Below are positions 10,411-19,522 of a DNA stretch of 64,000 bases, in pieces. The stretch comes from Prevotella sp. HUN102 (lineage in GTDB: Bacteria > Bacteroidota > Bacteroidia > Bacteroidales > Bacteroidaceae). The stretch's first letter is position 1. Each line of letters opens with the position of its first letter. Made by a program: the position numbers and the translations under genes. The notes below the pieces were generated by a model that saw only the letters and a list, made by a program, of their open reading frames with translations, was not told the DNA's origin and did not search any database. Where the stretch lies: the NCBI RefSeq assembly GCF_000688375.1, contig NZ_JIAF01000004.1:248001-312000 (forward strand), given 5' to 3'.

Positions 10411-12078
10411 TCAAGAAAGACCTTCTATTACGCCATTCACTACATTGATTCGTTCGGCCTGCGGACTCTTCGGGAGTCCCGGCATACGCATAATGCTGCC
10501 TGCAACGGCTACAATCATTTCAGCACCGGCACTGATTACGAAGTCGCGGATGGTAATATCGAAGTCGGTTGGCATACCGTAAGCCTTCGGATCTTCCGAG
10601 AATGAATACTGCGTCTTTGCAATACAAACCGGGAAATGCTCCAGCCCCAACTCCTTGATGCTTGCCAACTTGGCCTTTGCGGCCGGCTTCAGAATGATTC
10701 CCTTAGCACCATAGATAATCTTTGCCACCTTCTCCACCTTTGTTTCGATAGGCTCGTTCTCCTCGTACATAAACTTCAGAGGCTTTGAAGGATTCTTCTC
10801 GATAGTATCAACTACAAGACGTGCCAAGTCTTCAGCACCCTTTCCACCTTCGCCGAACGCCGAATTCAGGGCAAAGCCTACGCCACGCTTCTCGCAATGC
10901 TCCTTAACGATAGCCAGTTCTTCTTCGGTATCGGTTGCAAAACGGTTCATACAAACGACAACCGTCTGGCCGAATGCCTCCATATTGTCAATGTGCTTAT
11001 CGAGATTAGCCAATCCCGCACGCACGCCTTCGGTGTTTGGCAGCTTGATTTCCTTCTCGTCCACACCTCCGTGCATCTTCAATGCCTGAGCCGTGGCAAC
11101 AAGAACCGTCAGCGCAGGCGACAATCCGGCCTTTCGGCACTTGATGTCCATAAACTTCTCAGCACCCAAATCGGCGCCGAAGCCCGCCTCCGTGATGCAG
11201 TAGTCGCTGAAGTTCATTGCCATCTTCGTGGCGAGAATACTGTTGCAGCCGTGTGCAATGTTTGCAAACGGACCTCCGTGGATGAACGCCGGCGTATTCT
11301 CAATAGTCTGAACAAGGTTCGGATTGATGGCATCGTGCAGAAGAGCAACGATAGAACCCGTTACGCCGAGTTGTTTCAAGTAGAGAGGCTTGCCCTCAAG
11401 CGTGATGCCGAGAATGATGTTGTCCAGACGGCGATGCAAATCTTCCTCGTCCTTTGACAGACAGAGGATAGCCATAATCTCGGAAGCCGGGGTAATATCG
11501 AAGCCACCTTCCGTGAGCAATCCGTCAGTACGTGCTCCCAAACCCGTGATGACGTTTCGGAGATTACGGTCGTTCACGTCGAGCACACGACGCCACAGGA
11601 TTTCCTTCATACCGAAGCCTTCGTTCTGATGCTGATAGATATAGTTGTCCAGCAGGGCTGCAATCATATTGTTGGCAGAAGTGATGGCGTGGAAATCGCC
11701 CGTGAAGTGGAGGTTGATTTTCTCCATCGGCAATACCTGCGCATATCCGCCACCGGCTGCTCCACCCTTCATTCCGAAGCAAGGACCGAGCGATGGCTCT
11801 CTCAATGCAGGGATAGCGTTCTTGCCGATGCGCTGCATACCGAGTGCCAGACCTACGCTTACGGTGGTCTTGCCGTTGCCTGCCTTCGTAGGAGTAATGG
11901 CTGTAACGAGAATCAGCTTCGATTTCTTCACTCTTTCCTCGTCAATCAGTGTGTAAGGTACCTTTGCTATGTGTTTACCATACGGCTCAAGAGCTTCTGT
12001 TGGTACGTTTGCTTTCTTTGCAATACTTTCAATTAATTCTAACTTCGCTTCGTGAGCGATTTCAAAATCTGTCTTCAT
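10411..12078 (-). CDS. fhs: Formate--tetrahydrofolate ligase
   Basis: A 555-residue enzyme that makes 10-formyl-THF from formate, THF and ATP, supplying one-carbon units for purine and formyl-Met synthesis. The P-loop region is visible in [16 protein letters not shown] near residue 65. It is followed by the conserved [19 protein letters not shown] block. The folate and formate segments ([25 protein letters not shown]) are present. The protein spans the whole family length. It is monocistronic by context, with a terminator just downstream and a long gene-free region upstream in which I could not identify a promoter. Confidence 0.97.
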   Translation of the reverse strand: MKTDFEIAHEAKLELIESIAKKANVPTEALEPYGKHIAKVPYTLIDEERVKKSKLILVTAITPTKAGNGKTTVSVGLALGMQRIGKNAIPALREPSLGPCFGMKGGAAGGGYAQVLPMEKINLHFTGDFHAITSANNMIAALLDNYIYQHQNEGFGMKEILWRRVLDVNDRNLRNVITGLGARTDGLLTEGGFDITPASEIMAILCLSKDEEDLHRRLDNIILGITLEGKPLYLKQLGVTGSIVALLHDAINPNLVQTIENTPAFIHGGPFANIAHGCNSILATKMAMNFSDYCITEAGFGADLGAEKFMDIKCRKAGLSPALTVLVATAQALKMHGGVDEKEIKLPNTEGVRAGLANLDKHIDNMEAFGQTVVVCMNRFATDTEEELAIVKEHCEKRGVGFALNSAFGEGGKGAEDLARLVVDTIEKNPSKPLKFMYEENEPIETKVEKVAKIIYGAKGIILKPAAKAKLASIKELGLEHFPVCIAKTQYSFSEDPKAYGMPTDFDITIRDFVISAGAEMIVAVAGSIMRMPGLPKSPQAERINVVNGVIEGLS

Positions 12079-12506
12079 TATGCTTGATTTGGATTAACAT
12101 TATTAGATTAATACGCCGTAAAATTAACCCATTTATTCTCAAAATACAAATTTTTTGAAAGAAAAAAATCAAAAATTGCACACTTTTATAACAATGTGAA
12201 TATGCTTTGACACATAGAGTTTACAATTTGAGTTGCTAAAAGATGCAATGAAAGAAAAATCCGTTGATACTTTCCTGTAGTGAAAGAAAACCTGAGTTCG
12301 AGATAAACCAACAAGTATCTTTCTCAAAAATCTCACGGAATCACAGATATTTTTAATCCGAATTCAGATAGAATCAGGATAATTGTGTTGTGTGTTTCTC
12401 TGTTGGAGGAGATAAATTTATGAAATTCAGAAAGCCTATATAACTTAACAAACAATCTCACTCATAAGTAACTGATAATCAAATAATAACACATTCATTA
12501 CCAAAC
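12079..12506. other. Gene-free region upstream of fhs
   Basis: An AT-rich stretch in which I see no gene. A seven-codon open frame at about 12420 has a good GGAGGAG ribosome site but no recognisable product. The block AAGTAACTGATAATCA near 12470 recurs in the flanks of other hairpin-element copies (31.9 and 61.3 kb). Confidence 0.45.
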
Positions 12507-12582
12507 GTGCGAAGATTGCGTTCCATTCTTCGCAAAAACGCATTTTATTCTTGCGAAGAATGGAACGCAATCTTCGGTTAAT
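12507..12582. repeat. GCGAAG-type intergenic hairpin element, copy 2 (perfect palindrome)
   Basis: A perfect 26-bp inverted repeat (12510-12535 and 12551-12576) is separated by a 15-base loop. Each arm contains both GCGAAGAATG and CAATCTTCG modules. There is no T-run, so it is not a normal terminator. It lies in the gap between the end of lptB and the fhs leader and is the best-preserved copy of the family. Confidence 0.9.
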
Positions 12583-12648
12583 TGGAAACTGTGTTTCCAT
12601 CAGCCTGAAACGGGTATTGCTCTGCTGAATGGAAACGACGCTAAACGC

Positions 12649-13479
12649 CTACATATCTTCGGCTGCTTCCTGTGCCCTCTTGCGCTCGTCGAGTAGCTGA
12701 AAGTCTTTCTTCTGGAGCACAAAGTCCGTACCGAGATATTTTTCCTTCACGGTCTTGTTGGCTGCCAGTTCCTCGGGCGTACCCTTGAACAGGATGCGTC
12801 CCTCGAAAAGCAGGTAGGCACGGTCGGTGATGTTCAGCGTCTCGTGTACGTTGTGGTCGGTAATGAGAATACCGATGTTGCGGAATTTCAGCCTCCATAC
12901 GATGTGCTGAATGTCCTCAACGGCAATAGGGTCCACGCCGGCAAACGGCTCATCGAGCATAATGAACTTAGGGTCGATGGCAAGGCAACGGGCTATCTCG
13001 CAGCGGCGGCGTTCTCCTCCGGAAAGACGGTCGCCGAGATTCTTGCGCACCTTCTCCAGACGGAACTCGCGGATAAGGCTTTCCATCTTCTCCACACGTT
13101 CCCGCGCATTGAGTTTCGTCATTTCGAGCACACTCATAATATTGTCCTCAACGCTCATCTTCCGGAAAACACTCGCTTCCTGAGGCAGATAACCTATGCC
13201 GGCTTTCGCACGCTTATAGACCGGATAGTTCGTGATTTCCTGATCATCGATGAACACGTGGCCGTCGTTCGGCACCACAAGTCCCGTGGTCATATAGAAA
13301 GAGGTGGTCTTGCCGGCACCATTGGGTCCCAGCAAACCTACGATTTCGCCCTGACGCACGTTGATGCTCACGCCATTCGCCACCGTGCGCTTTCCGTATC
13401 GCTTCACGAGGCCTTCAGTACGAAGAACACTGCTCTTCTCTTCTTCGGGAGCAACTGTTATGTTTTCTGTTTCAGACAT
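12649..13479 (-). CDS. lptB: LPS export ABC transporter ATP-binding protein
   Basis: A 276-residue ATPase of the LptB type, which powers LPS transport to the outer membrane with LptF and LptG. Walker A is GPNGAGKTT, the signature [13 protein letters not shown], Walker [14 protein letters not shown], followed by the LptB-like [11 protein letters not shown] short N-terminal acidic extension and a charged C-terminal tail exceed the roughly 240-residue core. I chose the start at [10 protein letters not shown] longer frame exists back to 13566, but its first 29 codons come from a pyrimidine-rich spacer and lack a plausible ribosome site. The gene is divergent from mlaE. Confidence 0.93.
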   Translation of the reverse strand: MSETENITVAPEEEKSSVLRTEGLVKRYGKRTVANGVSINVRQGEIVGLLGPNGAGKTTSFYMTTGLVVPNDGHVFIDDQEITNYPVYKRAKAGIGYLPQEASVFRKMSVEDNIMSVLEMTKLNARERVEKMESLIREFRLEKVRKNLGDRLSGGERRRCEIARCLAIDPKFIMLDEPFAGVDPIAVEDIQHIVWRLKFRNIGILITDHNVHETLNITDRAYLLFEGRILFKGTPEELAANKTVKEKYLGTDFVLQKKDFQLLDERKRAQEAAEDM

Positions 13480-13572
13480 TGCTTGATGATTTTTAATGGA
13501 GGCTGACGCTGCGAGCGTTGGGTTGCAAGGCTGCTTGCCGGGAGTGGCAAACTGGGCAGTCCGCAATCGGTC

Positions 13573-13680
13573 TTCTCCCTCTTGTCCCTGTCCTCACGTA
13601 TCCTTGCCAACTTACCAACCCGCATCCCTGCCGAATTGTCGCCTTGTTTATCTCATCAACCCTCCAACTCTTTCCAATGC
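13573..13680. repeat. Pyrimidine-rich spacer in the lptB leader (ACAAG/GACGAG-like repeat)
   Basis: Runs of the form CTCTTGTCCCTGTCCTCACG and CTTGCCAACTTACCAACC are degenerate copies of the polypurine repeat class seen at 25, 28, 60 and 61 kb, read on the other strand. The spacer lies inside the roughly 200-base leader between the lptB promoter box and its start. Confidence 0.45.
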
Positions 13681-13682
13681 TG

Positions 13683-13690
13683 CAAAAGTA
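13683..13690 (-). promoter_or_regulatory. Putative -7 box (TACTTTTG) of lptB
   Basis: The minus strand reads TACTTTTG. With the plus-strand box at 13765-13772 it forms a compact divergent promoter region between lptB and mlaE. Confidence 0.5.
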
Positions 13691-13764
13691 GTAAAATAAA
13701 CGCTAATAACGTGGAGATATGCTAAAACTATTGAATATATTGCAGTTTTTTAGTGGATTTTGGT

Positions 13765-13772
13765 TACTTTTG
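13765..13772 (+). promoter_or_regulatory. Putative -7 box (TACTTTTG) of mlaEF
   Basis: TACTTTTG lies 26 bases before the chosen mlaE start, with a TTGC about 23 bases upstream of it as a weak -33 element. Confidence 0.55.
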
Positions 13773-13798
13773 CATCTACAATTAATAAAGATTTCAAA

Positions 13799-14545
13799 AT
13801 GCTTATACTCAATTGGCTGTCCACTTTCGGCAAGTATCTGCTCCTGATGGGACGCACTTTCAGCCGACCGGAGCGTTTTCGTATGTTCCTGAAGCGATAC
13901 GTTAAGGAAATGTCGCAGTTGGGTGTCGATTCCATCGGCATCGTTCTCCTCATCTCTTTCTTCATAGGAGCCGTCATCTGCATTCAGATCAAGCTGAATG
14001 TGCAGAGCCCTTGGATGCCGCACTGGGTGTCGGGCTACGTTACGCGAGAGATTATGCTGCTCGAATTTTCATCGAGCATTATGTGTCTGATTCTCTCCGG
14101 AAAGGTAGGCTCAAACATTGCATCCGAACTTGGCACTATGCGCGTAACGCAACAGATAGACGCTTTGGAGATTATGGGCATCAATTCCGCAAGCTACCTC
14201 ATCCTACCAAAGATTATCGGGCTTATCACGATTATGCCGTTCCTCGTTATCTTCTCGGCAGCCACGGGCGTTGTCGGTGCGTATGCCACGGCTTATCTGG
14301 GACATATCATCACGCCTGCCGACCTGACATCGGGCATTCAGCACTCCTTCAATCCGTGGTTTATGTATATGAGCATCATCAAGGGGCTGTTCTTCGCCTT
14401 CATCATCGCGAGCGTATCGTCCTATTTCGGCTATACCGTGAAGGGTGGTTCCGTAGAAGTGGGCAAATCATCGACCGATGCCGTGGTCAGCTCAAGCGTA
14501 TTGATATTGTTCAGCGACGTGTTCCTGACGCAGATGCTGAGTTGA
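13799..14545 (+). CDS. MlaE-type ABC transporter permease (phospholipid trafficking)
   Basis: A 248-residue integral membrane protein of the MlaE/YrbE family, which moves phospholipids between inner and outer membranes. Typical segments are SIGIVLLISFFIGAVICIQ, the cytoplasmic coupling region SELGTMRVTQQIDALEIMG, and five or so hydrophobic helices. I chose the start MLILNWLSTFGKYLLLMGR. A frame 13 codons longer would begin inside the promoter. The ATPase partner follows 123 bases downstream. No MlaD-like gene is visible next to the pair. Confidence 0.9.
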   Translation: MLILNWLSTFGKYLLLMGRTFSRPERFRMFLKRYVKEMSQLGVDSIGIVLLISFFIGAVICIQIKLNVQSPWMPHWVSGYVTREIMLLEFSSSIMCLILSGKVGSNIASELGTMRVTQQIDALEIMGINSASYLILPKIIGLITIMPFLVIFSAATGVVGAYATAYLGHIITPADLTSGIQHSFNPWFMYMSIIKGLFFAFIIASVSSYFGYTVKGGSVEVGKSSTDAVVSSSVLILFSDVFLTQMLS

Positions 14546-14600
14546 GCGCCCATATCCCAATAACCATTCCATCAGGAACTAACGGAATTACCGCACAAAT

Positions 14601-14666
14601 GTCCCAATCGTACATTTGTCTTAACTCCCCTTCACTCCTTTAACTCCCTTTCACTCCTAACAATAA
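14601..14666 (+). repeat. CTTAACTCC-type pyrimidine repeat before mlaF
   Basis: A small ACAAATG/CATTTGT hairpin is followed by CTTAACTCCCC TTCACTCC TTTAACTCCC TTTCACTCC. This is the reverse complement of the GGAGTTAAG repeat class. It occupies the gap up to the mlaF start and leaves no strong ribosome-binding sequence there. Confidence 0.6.
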
Positions 14667-14668
14667 AC

Positions 14669-15430
14669 ATGATCGAAGTAAAACATCTCTATAAATCTTT
14701 CGGAGAAAAAGAAGTTCTCCACGACATCAACACCGTTTTTGAAGACGGCAAAACCAATCTCATCATCGGACAAAGCGGTGCGGGAAAGACCGTGCTGATG
14801 CAGAATCTCGTAGGACTTCTCGACCCGACAAGTGGCGAAGTGCTCTACGATGAGCGTAATTTTGTGAATATGAGCAAGAAGGAAAAAATTCTGATGCGCC
14901 GTGAAATGGGAATGATTTTTCAGGGTTCAGCCCTCTTCGACTCGCTTACCGTACTTGAAAACGTTCGGTTCCCTCTTGATATGTTCTCGAATATGACGCT
15001 CAACGAGCGACAGAAACAGGCTATGAAATGTCTGGAAAGAGTGAACCTCAAGGGTGCTGAAGACAAATATCCGGGCGAAATATCCGGTGGTATGCAGAAG
15101 CGTGTGGCGATTGCGCGTGCCGTAGTGATGAATCCCAAGTATCTTTTCTGCGACGAGCCGAACTCCGGACTCGACCCCAAGACTTCGCTCGTCATCGACC
15201 AACTGCTCTCAGACATCACAAAGGAATTCAACATTACCACCATCATCAACACGCACGATATGAACTCGGTAATGGGAATCGGAGAAAACATCATCTTCAT
15301 CAGCGACGGACGAAAGGAATGGCAGGGCAACAAGGACTCCGTAATTTCGTCGAACAACAAGAAACTCAACGACCTCGTATTCGCTTCCGACCTGTTCAAG
15401 AAAGTGAAGGCTGCCGAAATGGAAGGCTAG
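14669..15430 (+). CDS. MlaF-type ABC transporter ATP-binding protein
   Basis: A 253-residue ATPase partner of the preceding MlaE-type permease. Walker A is GQSGAGKT. The signature ISGGMQKRVAIARAV is typical of MlaF, and Walker B is YLFCDEPNSGLDP. The H-loop lies in TIINTHDMNSV. It would energise phospholipid transport that maintains outer-membrane asymmetry. The start MIEVKHLYKSFG is the only sensible one. A stem-loop follows 50 bases after the stop. Confidence 0.92.
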   Translation: MIEVKHLYKSFGEKEVLHDINTVFEDGKTNLIIGQSGAGKTVLMQNLVGLLDPTSGEVLYDERNFVNMSKKEKILMRREMGMIFQGSALFDSLTVLENVRFPLDMFSNMTLNERQKQAMKCLERVNLKGAEDKYPGEISGGMQKRVAIARAVVMNPKYLFCDEPNSGLDPKTSLVIDQLLSDITKEFNITTIINTHDMNSVMGIGENIIFISDGRKEWQGNKDSVISSNNKKLNDLVFASDLFKKVKAAEMEG

Positions 15431-15479
15431 AGCCAAACGCTCATCGCCTACACACACCTATCTTGCCCCCTTAACAGCC

Positions 15480-15519
15480 AATTCACGCCAATGCCTCTCA
15501 GGAAACATTGGCGTGAATT
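15480..15519 (+). terminator. Stem-loop after mlaF
   Basis: A perfect 14-bp stem (AATTCACGCCAATG / CATTGGCGTGAATT) has a 12-base loop. Only a weak T-rich stretch follows, so termination strength is uncertain. Confidence 0.65.
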
Positions 15520-16150
15520 GTATATCTATACTTCGCTTTGGCATAGCTGAACGATTCCACTAACCAAGATACTTACAAGCAAATCTTATCTTCCCATCAT
15601 ATAATTGCAGCCTTAACTGCGTGCCATTTCTTCAATATAGAAAGTGGTTTTCTCGTGGTCTTGCTCTCTTAGCAACTTGTTTGCCCCTGTTCCTTTTGTA
15701 AATTCCCTTTACCAAAAATCGGCTTCTGAAAATTTTCAATATAGGAATTAGAAGGGAGTATTTTGAGACTTATGACCTTGATTTTTAATGATTGCTATTC
15801 GTTTCTCCGAAGACCATTTTGCAATCGTACGAAGAACGCAATGCAACTTTGCGAAGAATGCACGACAATCTTCGCAAGAATGGAACGAAAACTTACGAGA
15901 TTTAACGCTTTTAAAATGTTCATTTCATCATATTTATTGCTCATTATGAGAACTTTTCATCCTACAAGGCATTGGCTTTATTGGGAGTGAGAGAATAATA
16001 CACTATTAATCAGTAAGTTACAAAAACGCTCATAATTCGCGTATTTGAAAAAAATAAATTCTTGCTCCGAAATATTGAAGCTATGAAAGGGCTTTTGTAA
16101 AAATCATTCATAGTTTTCCCAGTTCAGATTATTCTCAAATCCATAACTCT
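15520..16150. other. Gene-free region with hairpin element copy 3
   Basis: About 630 bases without a credible gene. Open frames present here run through the repeat. Blocks at 15934-15957 and 16026-16051 also occur, inverted and in the same relative order, beside copy 1 at 3.7 kb. Confidence 0.55.
15821..15899. repeat. GCGAAG-type intergenic hairpin element, copy 3
   Basis: Three modules are visible: GCAATCGTACGAAGAACGC, TTTGCGAAGAATGCACG, and ACAATCTTCGCAAGAATGG. They can pair as GCGAAGAATG with CAATCTTCGC. Confidence 0.75.
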
Positions 16151-16198
16151 CTCAAAACAAAGCAAGCCACACACTCACAGATGAATGTGTGGCTTGCA
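16151..16198 (-). terminator. Intrinsic terminator after the lipoprotein downstream of der
   Basis: GCAAGCCACACA and TGTGTGGCTTGC form the stem. On the minus strand it is followed by TTTGTTTT. It closes the DUF177-rpmF-fabH-era-der run. Confidence 0.8.
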
Positions 16199-16228
16199 TT
16201 TATATTCGGTTCCTCATCGGAACATCGG

Positions 16229-16627
16229 TTATCGCATATACCATATTCCTTTTTTCTTCAGCATCGGCACAATTACCTGTTCGGAGGTGGAATCGGCGAA
16301 GTGGAGAACGAGGAACACGCTTGCAGTACTGTCTTTTTCGGAGAGCTGCGTGTTGCTGATAGTGATGGAATCAACGCCCTTGTGCGCTTCCTTCTGTTTG
16401 TCCATAAACTGCTTGTAGTTCGACAGCATTTGCTTCTTGTAGTCTTCGGGAATACGGTCGGGCATATTCACTCCTTCCAGAAAGTGTTCTGTCTTCCCGG
16501 ATATCAAATCCTGATAATAGAGTTTGGCTGCATTTGCTGCCAATGTGCCCTGATCGAGCTCAGCATCCTTTCCGTTACAGGACACAAGCATTGCGATTGA
16601 CAAGATTACGTATAATATATGCTTCAC
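16229..16627 (-). CDS. Small lipoprotein of unknown function (possibly NTF2-like, DUF4878-type)
   Basis: About 132 residues. I chose a GTG start at 16627, 16 bases after the der stop, because it follows a GGGAG ribosome site and gives a clean lipoprotein signal (KHILYVILSIAMLVSC). A longer ATG frame starting at 16681 overlaps der and would bury the lipobox. The mature part (AAKLYYQDLISGKTEHFLEG, then a beta-rich end with VFLVLHFADSTSEQVIVPML) resembles small NTF2-like proteins common in this phylum. That assignment is tentative and the function is unknown. It sits last in the era-der run. Confidence 0.75.
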   Translation of the reverse strand: MKHILYVILSIAMLVSCNGKDAELDQGTLAANAAKLYYQDLISGKTEHFLEGVNMPDRIPEDYKKQMLSNYKQFMDKQKEAHKGVDSITISNTQLSEKDSTASVFLVLHFADSTSEQVIVPMLKKKGIWYMR

Positions 16628-16643
16628 GACGATTGCTCCCAGG

Positions 16644-17957
16644 TTACTTCTGACGGATGAAAACATTGATGGGACAACCATTCAAATCCCAGTGTGCACG
16701 AATCTGATTCTCGAGGAAACGGCGATACTGCTCACGGATGTATTGCGGCAGGTTGGCATAAAACACGAAAGACGGAATCTGGGTGTTGGGCAACTGCGAG
16801 CAATACTTAATCTTTATGTACTTACCCTTTACAGATGGAGGGGGCGTTGCTTCGATAATAGGGAGCATCACTTCGTTCAGCTTGGTAGTGCCGATGTGCA
16901 TCTTACGGTTCGTATATACCTGTTTGGCTATCTCAAGTACCTTGAAGATGCGCTGCTTTGTGAGTGCTGAAGCGAAAATAATGGGGAAGTCTACAAACGG
17001 TGCCATACGCTTACGGATGGCTTCTTCGAAGGTCTTGATAACCTTCTGGTCTTTGTCTTCAACCAAATCCCACTTGTTTACCACCACAACGAGGCTCTTG
17101 TTGTTGCGCTGAATCAACTGGAAGATGTTCATATCCTGTGCCTCGATACCACGTGTGGCGTCAATCATCAGGATACATACGTCGGAGTTCTCGATGCTGC
17201 GGATGGAACGCATCACGGAATAGAACTCAAGGTCTTCCGTTACCTTGTTCTTGCGGCGGATACCTGCCGTATCGACAAGATAGAAGTCGAAACCGAACTT
17301 CGTATAACGTGTGTAGATACTATCGCGCGTTGTGCCTGCTATCTCGGTAACGATGTTTCGGTCCTCGCCGATAAAGGCGTTGATGAGACTCGACTTACCG
17401 GCATTAGGACGGCCCACAACGGCAAAACGCGGGATTTCTTCCTCCAGTTCTTCCTCGGGAAGGTCTTGCATACGCTCGAGAAGCAGGTCGAGCAGGTCGC
17501 CTGTTCCACCACCTGTCTGCGCACTGATACATACTGGGTCGCCCAAACCGAGACGATAAAATTCGGCTGCCTGATAATACTCGCCACTATTATCTACCTT
17601 GTTTGCCACAAGGATTACGGGGAGCTTTGAACGACGCAGAATCTGCGCCACGTCTTCATCCCAATCCGTGATGCCGGTATCATTATCGACAAGGAAAAGC
17701 ACGAAGTCGGCTTCTTCCGTTGCCACCAATACCTGACGGCGGATGGCGTCCTCGAAAATATCATCGGAATTAACAACCCATCCTCCGGTATCGACTACTG
17801 AAAATTCGCGGCCATTCCACTGGCACTTGCCATACTGTCGGTCGCGTGTCGTACCTGCCGTGTCGCTCACAATAGCGCGACGGCTTTGGGTCAGACGATT
17901 AAAAAGCGTAGATTTACCCACATTCGGGCGTCCTACAATAGCTACTAAATTTGCCAT
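16644..17957 (-). CDS. der: Ribosome-assembly GTPase Der (EngA)
   Basis: A 437-residue protein with two tandem GTPase domains and a C-terminal KH-like domain, needed for maturation of the 50S subunit. The G1 motifs are GRPNVGKST (residues 8-16) and GRPNAGKSS in the second domain. The G3 motifs are DTGG and DTAG, and the G4 motifs are NKVD and NKWD. Length and layout are typical. It belongs to a run with era, from which it is separated by the four-helix-bundle gene and two repeat tracts. A polypurine/polypyrimidine tract lies immediately upstream of its start. Confidence 0.97.
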   Translation of the reverse strand: MANLVAIVGRPNVGKSTLFNRLTQSRRAIVSDTAGTTRDRQYGKCQWNGREFSVVDTGGWVVNSDDIFEDAIRRQVLVATEEADFVLFLVDNDTGITDWDEDVAQILRRSKLPVILVANKVDNSGEYYQAAEFYRLGLGDPVCISAQTGGGTGDLLDLLLERMQDLPEEELEEEIPRFAVVGRPNAGKSSLINAFIGEDRNIVTEIAGTTRDSIYTRYTKFGFDFYLVDTAGIRRKNKVTEDLEFYSVMRSIRSIENSDVCILMIDATRGIEAQDMNIFQLIQRNNKSLVVVVNKWDLVEDKDQKVIKTFEEAIRKRMAPFVDFPIIFASALTKQRIFKVLEIAKQVYTNRKMHIGTTKLNEVMLPIIEATPPPSVKGKYIKIKYCSQLPNTQIPSFVFYANLPQYIREQYRRFLENQIRAHWDLNGCPINVFIRQK

Positions 17958-17966
17958 ATCACTTTA

Positions 17967-18056
17967 TGAAGTTAAAGAAGTTAAGGAAGTTAAGGGAGTT
18001 AAAGGAAGAGAGGGGATCAAAGAAGTTAAGGAAGTTAAGAGGAGACAGAGGACAAT
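17967..18056 (+). repeat. GGAGTTAAG-type polypurine tandem repeat (left side of the four-helix-bundle gene)
   Basis: GAAGTTAAAGAAGTTAAGG and similar units are repeated seven or so times with drift. The tract ends in GAGGACAATA. It faces the inverted tract at 18535-18585 with the AGGACAAT ends inward, towards the enclosed gene. Confidence 0.8.
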
Positions 18057-18120
18057 ACCTGCTTCTCCATAAACATACCTTCACCTTCAACAAACCATCT
18101 TCCGTATATCCTAAAGACCT

Positions 18121-18492
18121 TTACTTCATCGCATGATTATTTATTATACCATTACAATAGGAGTTCAAGAACCTACTTGTCTCCTCTACGGATTCCTGTA
18201 AAAGTTCTGTCTCGCCATCATATAAATATTCCAAATCGCGGGAAAGGAGTATGTAATTTCTACATTCCTCCAAACTCCCTTGAGAGATGTTGAAGAACCG
18301 GAGTTTATCAGCCTTGCTCAGCTTCTTGTAGCCTTCAGCAATATTTGCAGATATGGACACGGCTGCCCTCTGAAATTGAGAGGACAAGCCATAACGCTCA
18401 AAGTCTGGGAAATATCTTGTAACTTTATAGACAAGGAGGACAAAAGCATGCGCCTTCTGCCACGCGATAATATTCTCAAAGCTATATGTCAT
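18121..18492 (-). CDS. Four-helix-bundle protein (23S rRNA intervening-sequence family)
   Basis: A 123-residue helical protein of the S23/four-helix-bundle family (TIGR02436-like). This family was first seen inside 23S rRNA intervening sequences and is related to the accessory protein of diversity-generating retroelements. Diagnostic stretches are FENIIAWQKAHAFVLLVYKV, LSSQFQRAAVSISANIAEGY, and FNISQGSLEECRNYILLSRD. Its cellular role is unknown; retroelement relatives bind RNA as pentamers. It interrupts the era-der order and is bracketed by facing polypurine repeats, which suggests later insertion as a cassette. I see no rRNA nearby. Confidence 0.9.
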   Translation of the reverse strand: MTYSFENIIAWQKAHAFVLLVYKVTRYFPDFERYGLSSQFQRAAVSISANIAEGYKKLSKADKLRFFNISQGSLEECRNYILLSRDLEYLYDGETELLQESVEETSRFLNSYCNGIINNHAMK

Positions 18493-18534
18493 ACGCTCTA
18501 AATTTTATAATCGTCTAATCTACATCAAAAAGAC

Positions 18535-18585
18535 TATTGTCCTTTAACTTCCTTAACTCCTCTCTTACTTCTCTTACTCCTTACC
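18535..18585 (-). repeat. GGAGTTAAG-type tandem repeat (right side of the four-helix-bundle gene)
   Basis: On the minus strand GGAGTAAGAGAAGTAAGAG is followed by GGAGTTAAGGAAGTTAAAGG and then ACAATAG. It is the inverted partner of 17967-18056 and lies between the era stop and the four-helix-bundle start. Confidence 0.8.
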
Positions 18586-18599
18586 ACCCAAAAAGAAAA

Positions 18600-19481
18600 T
18601 TACTCTGGATTATAACCGAAGTTGCTAAGTTCTTTCTGTGAGTTTCTCCAATCTTTATCAACTTTTACAAAGGTTTCAAGGAATATCTTTTTGCCGAAGA
18701 ATGTCTCCAGACTCTTTCGCGCTTCCGTGGAAACTTTCTTCAGAGCCTGCCCCTGATGGCCGATGATGATGCCTTTCTGACTGCTCCGTTCCACATAGAT
18801 TACAACACCGATATGTATCTGCCTGTCATCCTCCTTGAAACGTTCCACCACCACTTCCACCGAATAAGGCACTTCCTTGTCGTAATACCGGAGAATCTTT
18901 TCGCGGATTATCTCGGTAACGAAGAACTTTGCCGGCTTGTCCGTCAGTTGGTCTTTGTCGAAATAAGCCGGACTTTCGGGCAGAAGTTCCTGAATGCGTT
19001 TCATCAGTACTTCGGTTCCGAACTTGTTCTTGGCTGAAATCGGGAGAATTTCGGCCTTCGGCAGCAGTTCGTGCCACTTCTCCACCAACTGCACGAGTGC
19101 GTTCTGGTCGCTTTCGTCGATTTTGTTGATCAGCAGAATAACCGGAATCGACATCTTTGCCACCTTTTCCAGAAAATCAGCGTTTTTCTCCGGATTCTCA
19201 ATAACATCCGTTACGTAGAGCAGAATATCGGCGTCAGCCAAGGCAGACTCGGAAAAATGAAGCATCATTTCCTGCATCTTATAGTTCGGCTTCAGCACGC
19301 CGGGAGTGTCGGAGAACACTATCTGCATATCATCAGTATTCACGATACCCATAATACGATGACGAGTGGTCTGTGCCTTAAACGTAGCAATACTGATTTT
19401 CTCGCCAACGAGTTGATTCATCAGCGTACTCTTTCCAACATTTGGATTACCAACGATGTTTACAAATCCGGCTTTATGCAT
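18600..19481 (-). CDS. era: GTPase Era, 16S rRNA maturation factor
   Basis: A 293-residue protein with an N-terminal Ras-like GTPase domain and a C-terminal KH domain that binds the 3' end of 16S rRNA. G1 is GNPNVGKST (residues 11-19), the switch region FKAQTTRHRIMG, G3 DTPG, and G4 NKID. The KH domain appears as GIIIGHQGQALKKVSTEARK. It lies between fabH and, in the ancestral order, der. A terminator-like hairpin in the fabH-era gap suggests partial uncoupling from the upstream genes. Confidence 0.97.
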   Translation of the reverse strand: MHKAGFVNIVGNPNVGKSTLMNQLVGEKISIATFKAQTTRHRIMGIVNTDDMQIVFSDTPGVLKPNYKMQEMMLHFSESALADADILLYVTDVIENPEKNADFLEKVAKMSIPVILLINKIDESDQNALVQLVEKWHELLPKAEILPISAKNKFGTEVLMKRIQELLPESPAYFDKDQLTDKPAKFFVTEIIREKILRYYDKEVPYSVEVVVERFKEDDRQIHIGVVIYVERSSQKGIIIGHQGQALKKVSTEARKSLETFFGKKIFLETFVKVDKDWRNSQKELSNFGYNPE

Positions 19482-19522
19482 TCTTTTCTCTGGAAGTTAT
19501 ATGGAAGTAATGGTTTTTAAAG

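Noticed and set aside
12415..12450. Seven-codon open frame with strong GGAGGAG site upstream of fhs
   Set aside because: It is on the strand opposite to fhs, too short to judge, and has no hairpin or T-run that would make it a leader peptide.
13480..13566. Longer LptB with 29 extra N-terminal residues
   Set aside because: The extension is encoded by a low-complexity leader, has no plausible ribosome site and is absent from typical LptB proteins.
16628..16681. ATG start of the lipoprotein overlapping der
   Set aside because: It would place 18 residues before the signal sequence; the GTG at 16627 follows GGGAG and yields a normal lipoprotein signal.
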